Notes under the pieces: generated by a model | What the model saw: only the letters and a program-made list of their open reading frames with translations | The model's database searches: none | Told to the model about the DNA's origin: nothing | Made by a program: the position numbers and the translations under genes | In this document: piece after piece, positions 11,087 to 18,479 of the stretch | Layout of the letters: every line of letters starts with the position of its first letter | Numbering within the stretch: the first letter of the stretch is position 1 | Assembly (NCBI GenBank): GCA_020445565.1 | Contig: JAGRGI010000066.1 | Coordinates: 1-37,742, forward strand | Direction: 5' to 3' | DNA length: 37,742 nucleotides | From: Chromatiales bacterium | GTDB lineage: Bacteria; Pseudomonadota; Gammaproteobacteria; JAGRCI01

Positions 11087-11827
11087 GTGACGGTATATAA
11101 AACACTCTTTCACGCCTTGAACCTGGTCTCCGGAGCCATTGTGCTCGCGGTTGTCTTCAGTTTGGTATTGCTAAAACAGCCGGCGGTGGACGATCAAGGC
11201 GTACGCGCCGCCAGCATGGCCATCGATGCCAGCCCCCGTCCCCTGGTGTCAGTGGCGAGGCAGCCTGTGCAGGCCGCGGAACTGCGCTCGCCACGTCTGT
11301 ATGAGGCCCAACCCAGGTTTCCTGCCGAGTTGGAGCGCTTTGCCGACTACATCCGTGACGCCTCCGATCTTTTCGGCGTGCCGCAGGAGATCATCGCCTC
11401 GGTGATCATGCAGGAATCCCACGGCGACCCACTGGCTTCCGCTCGAACCACCAGTGCCCGCGGCCTCATGCAGACCATCAGCTCTACTTTCACTATGGCC
11501 AAAGAGGCCCTGGCCCAGGACAGCATCACCATTCGCACGCCCTTTTCCCCCAAGGACTCCATTCTGGCGGGAACCTGGTATCTGGCCGATTGCTTCCGCA
11601 CCAGCCGCGAACACTTCCCCTACCTGGGAGACGGATCGCAGCTGAAGGATTGGGAGAAGGCCCTGCAATACTATTACGTGGGACCGGCACTGGGGCGCGA
11701 TGCCGCACCCATGGTAAAGGTCAGGCGGCGCGGTGAAGAGGTTTATGTCAACAAGGCCCATTATTCCCGCAGCGTGCTGGCGCGCAGCCAGTTGATCGCC
11801 GGATCGGCCATGCAGGCCGCCGGCTGA
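11087..11827 (+). CDS. Membrane-anchored lytic transglycosylase, SLT fold
   Basis: A 246-residue protein with one N-terminal transmembrane segment (about 13-29), so its catalytic domain faces the periplasm. The SLT domain carries the catalytic glutamate E110 in IMQESHGDP, then ARGLMQT (124-130) and a C-terminal ALQYYYVGP segment matching the usual AYNAG region only loosely. It would cleave the MurNAc-GlcNAc bond to give 1,6-anhydro ends. The start is GTG at 11087 with a weak ribosome site; an extended -10-like TGATATTCT lies at 11013-11021. It stands alone after serS and is convergent with the EF-hand gene. A place beside the flagellar cluster would allow a role in flagellar assembly, but nothing proves it. 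Confidence 0.8.
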   Translation: MTVYKTLFHALNLVSGAIVLAVVFSLVLLKQPAVDDQGVRAASMAIDASPRPLVSVARQPVQAAELRSPRLYEAQPRFPAELERFADYIRDASDLFGVPQEIIASVIMQESHGDPLASARTTSARGLMQTISSTFTMAKEALAQDSITIRTPFSPKDSILAGTWYLADCFRTSREHFPYLGDGSQLKDWEKALQYYYVGPALGRDAAPMVKVRRRGEEVYVNKAHYSRSVLARSQLIAGSAMQAAG

Positions 11828-11917
11828 TCGAATACGCAGTTTTTTGGCGGCAAGTAAACGGCTGCACTGCATGATAATGGCGGTCCAGCGCTGTAGCCTT
11901 GCCTGAGTGTCTTGTGC

Positions 11918-12976
11918 CTAAACCACCAAATCCACTTCCTGCAGGGTGCCGCTGGAGCCGTCCTCGTTGAGATAGATCCCGGTTTGCGCAATCTCACCCA
12001 GCAGCTGGTGCTCCTGGTCGTAGCGTTGGAAGGGCGTATCCACACGGCCGAGATAGATGGCCCCGATCCCTTTCTGCCCCAGTCCCACCAATTGTTCGTT
12101 GCCTTGCCCGTCACGGGTCCAGATGCGCAGCTTGTCGAAGATGCTGTCGTTCTCGTCGATGAACTGGTTGCCATCTTCATCGTAGCGAGCTAACTCGGTA
12201 AAGCCATTGCCCAGGGTCGGGCCAAAGAGTTCGCTGCCGTCATTGATCTGGCCGTCCCCGTTGCGGTCCAGGGCCAGGAAACCGCTGCCGGGTTTCAGCA
12301 GGGCGATTTGCTCGCTTTTGCCGTCGGCGTCCAGATCGAACGCGAAGCGGGTATCCGATAGCTCCGCGGCGTTGCCGGCGAAGTTCACCACCAGTGGGTC
12401 AACCTTTTTAGGGGCGTCACCGACACGCAGGCTCAGGCGCTGTTCCTCGAAGAAGGTGCGACTCATGTTCAGTTGCACGTCAATCTGGATCTCGCGGCCA
12501 TCGGTGGTTCGCACCGAGCCCTGAGCGTTGAAACTGGTGGATTCGTGCTCGAAACGGGCGGAGTAGTAATCGTAGGCGATGGCGTAGCCGGCGGACTGCT
12601 GTGTCTGCTCCGATGGCGGCGACGCGGCCGGCACTTCGGCTGTCTCGGCTTCTTCAAGCTGGTCTTGCAGCTCACTGGGGGAGAGCACGTCGATCTTGCG
12701 CCCGGTGAATGCCTCCAACATTTTTCTCAGGATGCTGACCCGAAGATCGTCCATTTTATCCAGCGGCTCGTCGAGTCGCCTCGCCAGCTTGGAGGGTTTG
12801 TCGGCGCGCTGTTCCCCGGAGATCTCTACCTTGTCCTTGCCCAGGGCGAGACGGCGGCCAGGCCGTTCCCCGTTATCCGGAGGCCCGATGCGAAGGTGTA
12901 ATTCTTCCCTCTCCACGCTCCTCGTGACCCGTTGATGGCTCGCGGCCAACTGCAATTCGGCGCTTTCGATCTTCAT
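11918..12976 (-). CDS. Cytoplasmic EF-hand-type calcium-binding protein
   Basis: A 352-residue protein without signal peptide or membrane segment. The N-terminal ~130 residues are charged and probably helical (a basic region, then an acidic segment with LEEAETAEVP). The C-terminal part holds several Ca2+-loop-like motifs: DLDADGKSE (214-222), DRNGDGQINDGSELFG (237-252) and DEDGNQFIDEND (266-277), in a context I associate with VCBS/FG-GAP-like repeats. The function is unknown. GGAG lies about 10 bases before the ATG at 12976. Upstream, on the same strand, is a sequence resembling a FliA (sigma-28) promoter. With the PilZ and fleQ genes next door, this suggests a flagellum- or motility-related role, which is inference. 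Confidence 0.7.
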   Translation of the reverse strand: MKIESAELQLAASHQRVTRSVEREELHLRIGPPDNGERPGRRLALGKDKVEISGEQRADKPSKLARRLDEPLDKMDDLRVSILRKMLEAFTGRKIDVLSPSELQDQLEEAETAEVPAASPPSEQTQQSAGYAIAYDYYSARFEHESTSFNAQGSVRTTDGREIQIDVQLNMSRTFFEEQRLSLRVGDAPKKVDPLVVNFAGNAAELSDTRFAFDLDADGKSEQIALLKPGSGFLALDRNGDGQINDGSELFGPTLGNGFTELARYDEDGNQFIDENDSIFDKLRIWTRDGQGNEQLVGLGQKGIGAIYLGRVDTPFQRYDQEHQLLGEIAQTGIYLNEDGSSGTLQEVDLVV

Positions 12977-13044
12977 GGGTCTACACTCCTCGGGTGGCGG
13001 GGACTTCCCTTGTCCGAAACCCGATTATGGCTGTTGGTGGTTGG

Positions 13045-13071
13045 TGATCGGCCGTTTGAACTTAATCTTGA
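13045..13071 (-). promoter_or_regulatory. FliA (sigma-28)-like promoter
   Basis: Read on the minus strand, TCAA (13071-13068), 15 bases and GCCGATCA (13052-13045) match the sigma-28 consensus TAAA-N15-GCCGATAA at ten of twelve positions with exact spacing. The -10 element ends 68 bases before the start of the EF-hand gene at 12976. FliA itself is not in the window. Confidence 0.45.
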
Positions 13072-13080
13072 GTATCTTCT

Positions 13081-13626
13081 ATGAGTGATTGGCATGAACC
13101 GGGGCTGGTTGTCGATGTGGAGATGGCGATGCATTGGTGGACCGACATGCCCGATGTCACCGTGCCTGCGGTTGCAACCGATAATGCACGAATCTTGCGG
13201 GCACTCTCCAGTTTGCGCGATGCGCCGTCTGATGCCGAGGACGAACACAGCCGCAGGGAGCTGGCGCAGATAAACGCACGTCTGGATCTGTTGCTGGACC
13301 TGGTGGCGGAACTGCATTTTCGTCAACGTCCGCCCTCTCTTCCCCGGCCGCTTCGGCTCTCTTCACAAGGCATCGTGTGGTGGGAAGAGTCCGCGGAGGC
13401 GGCGCCCGGCGAAGGTGAGGAGATCGTGGTGGAGTTCATACCCGAATCGGCCATTCCCAAGGCCATCACCCTGCCTGCCAGGGTAGTCGCTCAACACGGT
13501 GACTCGGCGGTAGAGGTCCATGCCCGGTGGCGAGAGCTGAGCGCCGCGGAGGCCGATGAGTTGGCACGGTGGGTTTTTCGCCGGCATCGGCAGGATCGCG
13601 CACAGGAGCGGGCCAAGGGAGATTAG
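13081..13626 (+). CDS. PilZ-like domain protein, degenerate c-di-GMP motifs
   Basis: A 181-residue cytoplasmic protein. Residues about 60-80 form a short helix (LAQINARLDLLLDLVAEL), followed by a PilZ-like beta barrel (about 92-160) recognisable by RLSSQGIVWW and the VVEFIPES...KAITLPARVV stretch. The usual RxxxR motif is not evident, and the (D/N)xSxxG signature is reduced to RLSSQG, so binding of cyclic di-GMP is doubtful. Proteins of this layout occur next to flagellar regulators in gammaproteobacteria. It is divergent from the EF-hand gene, with 104 bases between them, and lies 216 bases before fleQ. Confidence 0.65.
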   Translation: MSDWHEPGLVVDVEMAMHWWTDMPDVTVPAVATDNARILRALSSLRDAPSDAEDEHSRRELAQINARLDLLLDLVAELHFRQRPPSLPRPLRLSSQGIVWWEESAEAAPGEGEEIVVEFIPESAIPKAITLPARVVAQHGDSAVEVHARWRELSAAEADELARWVFRRHRQDRAQERAKGD

Positions 13627-13758
13627 CCGCTTCAGGACCTTGCGTAGAGCCAATTGGAGTAACGGCGCTATCGGTGGTAATTCTCTCGCCTTTTGGTGCC
13701 GACGAATAATTGGCGACTTCTGTCGGTCGGTAGAAATCAAAAACTGTGTGGCATTTTT

Positions 13759-13787
13759 TTGACACACGCCGGGGAAGGTGCTTAACT
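13759..13787 (+). promoter_or_regulatory. Possible sigma-70 promoter of fleQ
   Basis: TTGACA at 13759-13764 is a perfect -35 hexamer. The sequence 17 bases later is TTAACT (13782-13787), only a weak -10. The site would start transcription about 50 bases before fleQ, as expected for a class I flagellar gene that does not depend on sigma-54. Confidence 0.3.
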
Positions 13788-13842
13788 CAAGGCTCATTGT
13801 AGTCGGGTAGCCCCCGCCGTACCGTAGGGCAGCAGTTGCGAT

Positions 13843-15300
13843 ATGGCGTTCGATAGCATTCTCATCATCGATAATAACCAAAGCAGAGCCAATGCTCTGC
13901 GAACCGTGCTGGACTTCATCGATTTCGATATCGATGTGGTGGGCTCGGAGGATTTCGAACCGGCACTCCAGGAGACGGCGGCGACGCTGGCTGTTTTCGT
14001 GGGCTGCCTGCGCACCTCCGACGCGCAGACGGCGGTCCTCAAACGGGTTGCCGAACTGGCGCCGGAATTGCCGATCATCGTCATGCACGAAACCGGCGAA
14101 GACACTCTGCACTGCCACAATGTCGGTTCCCAGGTAATGGGGGTGCTGGAGGTGCCGGCCAAGTACGGCCCCATCATCAACCTGTTGCACAAGGCGCAGA
14201 TATACAAGGAGTCGCACGCCGGCAATGCCTCACGTCGGCCGGTGGACCTGTTCCGCAGCCTGACAGGCAACAGCCGCGCCATGAAGCGTATCCGCCGTCT
14301 CATTGAGCAGGTGGCGGACTCCGATGCCACCGTATTGATTCTGGGAGAATCCGGTACCGGCAAAGAGGTGGTGGCCCGCAATATTCACTACCACTCCTCG
14401 CGGCGCAACAAACCCTTCGTGCCCATCAACTGCGGTGCCATACCGCCGGATTTGCTGGAAAGCGAACTGTTCGGCCATGAGAAGGGCGCGTTCACCGGTG
14501 CCATCAGCTCCCGCCAGGGACGGTTCGAAATGGCCCATGGCGGCACCCTGTTCCTGGACGAAATCGGCGATATGCCCATGGCCATGCAGGTAAAGTTGCT
14601 ACGGGTGCTGCAAGAGCGCCAGTTCGAACGGGTTGGGTCGAACAAGATGGTGGAAGTGGATGTGCGTATCATCGCCGCTACCCATCGCGATCTGGAAGAG
14701 GCCATCAACGACAACCGTTTTCGCGAGGATCTCTACTACCGCCTCAACGTCTTTCCCATCGAAATGCCGCCTCTGAAGGAGCGGGTGGAAGACGTGCCCA
14801 TCCTCATCAGCGACCTGATCGCCCGCATTGAGCACGAAAAGCGCGGTTCGGTCCGTCTGACGCCCGCCGCCATCATGTCCCTGTGTCAGTATCCATGGCC
14901 CGGCAACGTGCGTGAGCTGGCCAATTTGATCGAACGTCTGGTGATTCTTTTTCCCTATGGCGTGGTGGACGTCAACGACCTGCCGGAGAAGTTTCAGATC
15001 AAGACCGGTAAGGCCAGGCCGGCCGGTATCGGTGCGGCCGATGGCGACGATGCGCCGGCGGAATCCCAGGCCAGTGCGGTGGCTGCCGACATCCTGGCGA
15101 CCTCCCGTTTGCCGAAGGACGGTCTGGACCTGAAAGAGCACTTGGCCGGTCTGGAATGCAACCTCATCAAACAGGCCCTGGATGAGTCAAATGGGGTGGT
15201 GGCCCATGCCGCCCGCTTGCTCAACATGCGCCGCACGACACTCGTCGAAAAATTGCGGAAATACGGCCTGCAACGCGGCGACGATCTGACGGATTCCTGA
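13843..15300 (+). CDS. fleQ: Sigma-54 activator FleQ, flagellar master regulator
   Basis: A 485-residue enhancer-binding protein. Residues 1-120 are a receiver-like FleQ domain lacking the phospho-acceptor aspartate (VFVGCL at 51-56 where the Asp would be). The AAA+ domain has Walker A GESGTGKE (168-175), the sigma-54 contact loop GAFTGA (215-220), Walker B GTLFLDE (234-240) and PWPGNVREL (351-359). The LFRSL segment (136-140) matches the region that in Pseudomonas FleQ contributes to cyclic-di-GMP binding. A Fis-type helix-turn-helix is at the C-terminus (about 445-475). FleQ activates class II flagellar genes, here probably fleSR, whose start carries a good sigma-54 site. It is followed by fleS after a 126-base gap. 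Confidence 0.95.
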   Translation: MAFDSILIIDNNQSRANALRTVLDFIDFDIDVVGSEDFEPALQETAATLAVFVGCLRTSDAQTAVLKRVAELAPELPIIVMHETGEDTLHCHNVGSQVMGVLEVPAKYGPIINLLHKAQIYKESHAGNASRRPVDLFRSLTGNSRAMKRIRRLIEQVADSDATVLILGESGTGKEVVARNIHYHSSRRNKPFVPINCGAIPPDLLESELFGHEKGAFTGAISSRQGRFEMAHGGTLFLDEIGDMPMAMQVKLLRVLQERQFERVGSNKMVEVDVRIIAATHRDLEEAINDNRFREDLYYRLNVFPIEMPPLKERVEDVPILISDLIARIEHEKRGSVRLTPAAIMSLCQYPWPGNVRELANLIERLVILFPYGVVDVNDLPEKFQIKTGKARPAGIGAADGDDAPAESQASAVAADILATSRLPKDGLDLKEHLAGLECNLIKQALDESNGVVAHAARLLNMRRTTLVEKLRKYGLQRGDDLTDS

Positions 15301-15321
15301 CCCTCCCCATTTTGCCGTCTT

Positions 15322-15346
15322 GTAACCTGTTGAATTGTAAGGTTAC
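15322..15346. promoter_or_regulatory. Inverted repeat upstream of the fleSR promoter
   Basis: GTAACCT (15322-15328) and AGGTTAC (15340-15346) form a perfect 7-base inverted repeat with an 11-base spacer. It lies 22 bases after the fleQ stop and 7 bases before the sigma-54 site. It lacks a T-run, so it looks more like a protein-binding site than an intrinsic terminator. Confidence 0.4.
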
Positions 15347-15353
15347 GAAATTC

Positions 15354-15369
15354 TGGCAGAGTTTTTGCT
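15354..15369 (+). promoter_or_regulatory. Sigma-54 promoter of fleSR
   Basis: TGGCAGAGTTTTTGCT fits TGGCACG-N4-TTGCT at all but two specified positions, with the essential GG (15355-15356) and GC (15367-15368) ten bases apart. Transcription would start about 45 bases before fleS. It is the expected target of FleQ. Confidence 0.75.
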
Positions 15370-15426
15370 GTTGACCTGGTGAAGGCGATCGCCGACGTGC
15401 GATCGACATAGCTGGAGCAACAGACC

Positions 15427-16620
15427 ATGAATCTCGCCACCGACGGACGCACCCGCCAACTGCAAGATGCCTTTCAGGCATTTAACCGATTGTCCGAGCA
15501 GTTGGAGGGTTCTTACCGAGAGCTGGAGCAGCGCGTGCAACGCCTCAACGAGGAGTTGGCCGCCGCCCGTAGCGAGCGTCTGCGCCAACTGGCCGAGAAG
15601 GAACGTCTGGCCGAGCGTCTGCAAAAACTTCTCTCCGCCTTGCCTGCTGCTGTGGTGGTGCTGGATGGCAAGGACTGCATTCAGGAGTGCAACCCTGCCG
15701 CTCTGGCGCTGCTGGGTGAGCCCCTCCTTGGCAGACCCTGGTCCGAGGTCCATCTGCGCGCGGTTGGCGTGGCTTCGTCGGGCGCGCCGGAAGTGGTGCT
15801 GAAGAACGGTCGTGTGGTCAGCGTTACCCGCCGACCGCTGGAATCGGAACCCGGCAGCATCGTCGTGTTACAGGACGTTACCGAAGTACGCGCCATGCAG
15901 GACACCATTCATCGCAACCAACGCCTGTCCGCCATGGGTGAGATGGCGGCCGGCATGGCCCACCAGATCCGTACTCCCCTGGCCACCGCATTGCTGTACG
16001 TATCGCAACTGGGCCGCAGCGATCTGCGCGCCGACGATCGGCGTCGCTTCGCCGACAAGGTTCTGGCCCGGTTGCGGCACATGGAATCCCAGGTCAACGA
16101 TATGTTGAGTTTCGCCAAGGGTGGGCGATTCGGTATGGAAGTGCTGTCCGTAAAGGAATTTTTGGATGAGGCCCGCGCCAGCCTGGAGACCCAGCTACGC
16201 CCCTTGCAAGCAAATTTCGTCTTGGAAAATATCGCCGACGGCCGACTCACCGCCAATAAAGAGGCGTTGCTCGGGGTATTGGGCAATCTCGCGGACAATG
16301 CCGCCAACGCCAGACCGCAAGGGCTGCACCTGACGCTTCGGGCGGAACTGGATGCCGATGCCCATCTGTTGCTGCGGGTATGCGACAACGGTCCCGGCAT
16401 GGCGTCGGAAACCCTGGAGCGCATCTTCGACCCGTTTTTCACCACCCGATCGGAAGGTACCGGGCTGGGTCTTGCGGTGGTTCAGGCTGTGATCCAGGCC
16501 CACAACGGACAGGTCGGCGTTCACAGCCGACCGGGAAAAGGCACCGAATTCACGATCACTCTGCCCCTGCGGGAGGCCCCGGCCGCCTGCCACGAAACCG
16601 AATATCGCCGCGCGAGCTGA
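15427..16620 (+). CDS. fleS: Cytoplasmic sensor histidine kinase FleS
   Basis: A 397-residue kinase without membrane segments. A coiled coil spans about 10-68, a PAS domain about 70-155, HisKA carries H179 (GMAHQIRTPLA), and the HATPase has N-box NLADNAANA (287-295), G1 DNGPGM (320-325) and G2 GTGLGL (344-349). In Pseudomonas, FleS phosphorylates FleR to switch on class III genes (hook, basal body). The PAS ligand is unknown. It is preceded by a sigma-54 promoter and followed after 36 bases by fleR. Length and order match the family. Confidence 0.94.
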   Translation: MNLATDGRTRQLQDAFQAFNRLSEQLEGSYRELEQRVQRLNEELAAARSERLRQLAEKERLAERLQKLLSALPAAVVVLDGKDCIQECNPAALALLGEPLLGRPWSEVHLRAVGVASSGAPEVVLKNGRVVSVTRRPLESEPGSIVVLQDVTEVRAMQDTIHRNQRLSAMGEMAAGMAHQIRTPLATALLYVSQLGRSDLRADDRRRFADKVLARLRHMESQVNDMLSFAKGGRFGMEVLSVKEFLDEARASLETQLRPLQANFVLENIADGRLTANKEALLGVLGNLADNAANARPQGLHLTLRAELDADAHLLLRVCDNGPGMASETLERIFDPFFTTRSEGTGLGLAVVQAVIQAHNGQVGVHSRPGKGTEFTITLPLREAPAACHETEYRRAS

Positions 16621-16656
16621 GCGACGGCACGGCTAACGAAAAAGAGGAAAACGACC

Positions 16657-18015
16657 ATGAGTGCAGCAACCGTACTGGTAGTCGAGGACGATCCCACCCT
16701 GCGCGAGGCCCTGTCCGACACCCTGGAGCTGGCCGGTTTCGGCGTCGCCACCGCTGACGACGGCCGCAGCGCCCTGGAGTGGCTGTCCCATTCGGAGGAT
16801 GTCGGCATGGTGGTCAGCGATGTGCAGATGCAACGCATGGACGGCCATTCGCTGCTGCGCAAGATCAAGGAGCAGCGGCCCGATCTGCCGGTGCTACTGA
16901 TGACTGCCTATGGCACCATCCAAAAGGCCGTGCAGGCAATGCGTGAGGGCGCCATCGATTATTTGGTCAAACCGTTCGAGGCAGAGGTACTGGTCAACAC
17001 CGTCAGCCGTTACCTGCGCGCCCGTACCGCCGCCGCCAGCGGCCCGGTGGCCGAGGACCCGGCAACCCGTTCGGTTTTGGATTTGGCCGAGCGCGTGGCG
17101 GAGAGCGATGCAACCGTTCTCCTGCTGGGCGAGAGCGGTACCGGTAAAGAGGTGTTCGCCCGGTTTATACACGAACACTCCGACCGTGTCGGAGGTCCAT
17201 TCGTCGCCATCAACTGCGCAGCCATTCCCGACAATATGCTGGAAGCGGTGCTGTTCGGTTATGAGAAGGGGGCTTTTACCGGCGCCTATCAATCCTCCCC
17301 CGGTAAATTCGAGCAGGCCAATGGCGGCACCCTGCTGCTGGACGAAATCTCGGAGATGGATCTGGGCCTCCAGGCCAAGCTGCTGCGGGTTTTGCAGGAG
17401 CGTGAGGTGGAACGCCTGGGCGGACGCCGGGTGATCTCCCTGGACCTGCGCGTGCTGGCCACCTCCAACCGCAATCTGCGCGAAGAAGTGGCCGCCGGCC
17501 GGTTTCGCGAAGACCTTTTCTACCGTCTGAACGTGTTTCCCCTGCGTCTGCCGCCGTTGCGCGAGCGCCCCAGGGACATACTGCCCCTGGCCGAGGCGTT
17601 GATGGCACGACGGATTTCCGGCGGCCGGCGGCCAGGCTTCGCTGTGGATGCCGTACACGCCCTGCAAAATCATCGCTGGCCCGGCAATGTCCGCGAGTTG
17701 GAGAACGTCATTCAACGGGCGCTCATTCTGCGCAGCGGCGATACCATCAGTGCCCGCGACCTGTGTTTCGAGGTGGATGAGGGCCTGCAAGGCGATGCCG
17801 CCTTGCCGCACGTGGCAAGCAGCAACCTGCCGGAATCCGGTCCCGGCGGGCTGGGTGAGGGACTGCGTTCGGTGGAGGAACAGATCATCCTCGACGCGCT
17901 GCGAGAGGGGAACGGCAGCCGTAAACACGCCGCCGCCAAGCTCGGCATCAGTCAGCGCACTCTGCGCTACAAACTCGCGCGTATGCGCGATGCGGGCGTC
18001 AGTATCCCGGCCTGA
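16657..18015 (+). CDS. fleR: Sigma-54-dependent response regulator FleR
   Basis: A 452-residue NtrC-type regulator. Receiver domain with E10-D11-D12, phospho-acceptor D55 (VVSDVQM), T83 and K105 (VKPF). The AAA+ domain carries GESGTGKE, the sigma-54 contact motif GAFTGA, the LLLDEIS Walker B and [11 protein letters not shown] Fis-type helix-turn-helix (RKHAAAKLGISQRTLRYKL) is at the C-terminus. Phosphorylated by FleS, it activates class III operons; the fliE operon directly downstream has a matching promoter. The ATG at 16657 is preceded by a strong AAGAGGAAAA ribosome site. Confidence 0.95.
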   Translation: MSAATVLVVEDDPTLREALSDTLELAGFGVATADDGRSALEWLSHSEDVGMVVSDVQMQRMDGHSLLRKIKEQRPDLPVLLMTAYGTIQKAVQAMREGAIDYLVKPFEAEVLVNTVSRYLRARTAAASGPVAEDPATRSVLDLAERVAESDATVLLLGESGTGKEVFARFIHEHSDRVGGPFVAINCAAIPDNMLEAVLFGYEKGAFTGAYQSSPGKFEQANGGTLLLDEISEMDLGLQAKLLRVLQEREVERLGGRRVISLDLRVLATSNRNLREEVAAGRFREDLFYRLNVFPLRLPPLRERPRDILPLAEALMARRISGGRRPGFAVDAVHALQNHRWPGNVRELENVIQRALILRSGDTISARDLCFEVDEGLQGDAALPHVASSNLPESGPGGLGEGLRSVEEQIILDALREGNGSRKHAAAKLGISQRTLRYKLARMRDAGVSIPA

Positions 18016-18018
18016 TTG

Positions 18019-18034
18019 TGGCGCGGAAAATGCT
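18019..18034 (+). promoter_or_regulatory. Sigma-54 promoter of the fliEFGHIJ operon
   Basis: TGGCGCGGAAAATGCT matches TGGCACG-N4-TTGCT at all but two specified positions, with GG (18020-18021) and GC (18032-18033) ten bases apart. It begins 4 bases after the fleR stop and lies about 75 bases before fliE, the right place for activation by FleR or FleQ. Confidence 0.75.
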
Positions 18035-18109
18035 TTTTTCGCAGGCAGAGACGATAACCGCGCTTAGCCGTCAAGAAATCAACGGCAGCCGGGACGAACG
18101 AGGTGTGCG

Positions 18110-18430
18110 ATGAGCGAAGTGGATGTCAATCAGGTGTTGGCGCAGATGCGTGTTCTGGCCGCCCAGGCTCAGGGGTTGGAGACGGCGCGTCCCGCTCAGG
18201 GACCAGGTCAGGATTTCGCCGATCTTCTGAAACAGTCCGTTGACAAGGTGAACGCCACTCAGGGCGAGGCCAAGCGACTCTCGGAAGCCTTCGAAACCGG
18301 CGCCAAGGACGCCGATCTGGGGCAGGTGATGGTGGCGGTGCAAAAGGCCAGCGTTTCTTTTCAGGCCATGACCCAGGTGCGCAACAAACTGGTCGAGGCC
18401 TATCGCGATGTCATGAATATGCCGCTCTGA
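18110..18430 (+). CDS. fliE: Flagellar hook-basal body protein FliE
   Basis: A 106-residue protein of normal length. FliE joins the MS ring (FliF) to the proximal rod and is exported early by the flagellar secretion apparatus. The conserved C-terminal half is present: VMVAVQKASVSFQAMTQVRN followed by KLVEAYRDVMNMPL. The N-terminal part is variable, as usual. GAGG lies 8 bases or so before the ATG at 18110. It is the first gene of the operon behind the sigma-54 site. Confidence 0.95.
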   Translation: MSEVDVNQVLAQMRVLAAQAQGLETARPAQGPGQDFADLLKQSVDKVNATQGEAKRLSEAFETGAKDADLGQVMVAVQKASVSFQAMTQVRNKLVEAYRDVMNMPL

Positions 18431-18479
18431 CGGACGGCGTCGAAACAGTTTCTCTTCTCCCCCCAGTGCGGATACCTGA

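Noticed and set aside
13745..13768. CRP/Vfr-like site overlapping the fleQ -35 (GTGTG...CACAC)
   Set aside because: The spacing is far from the TGTGA-N6-TCACA consensus; only a five-base match remains.
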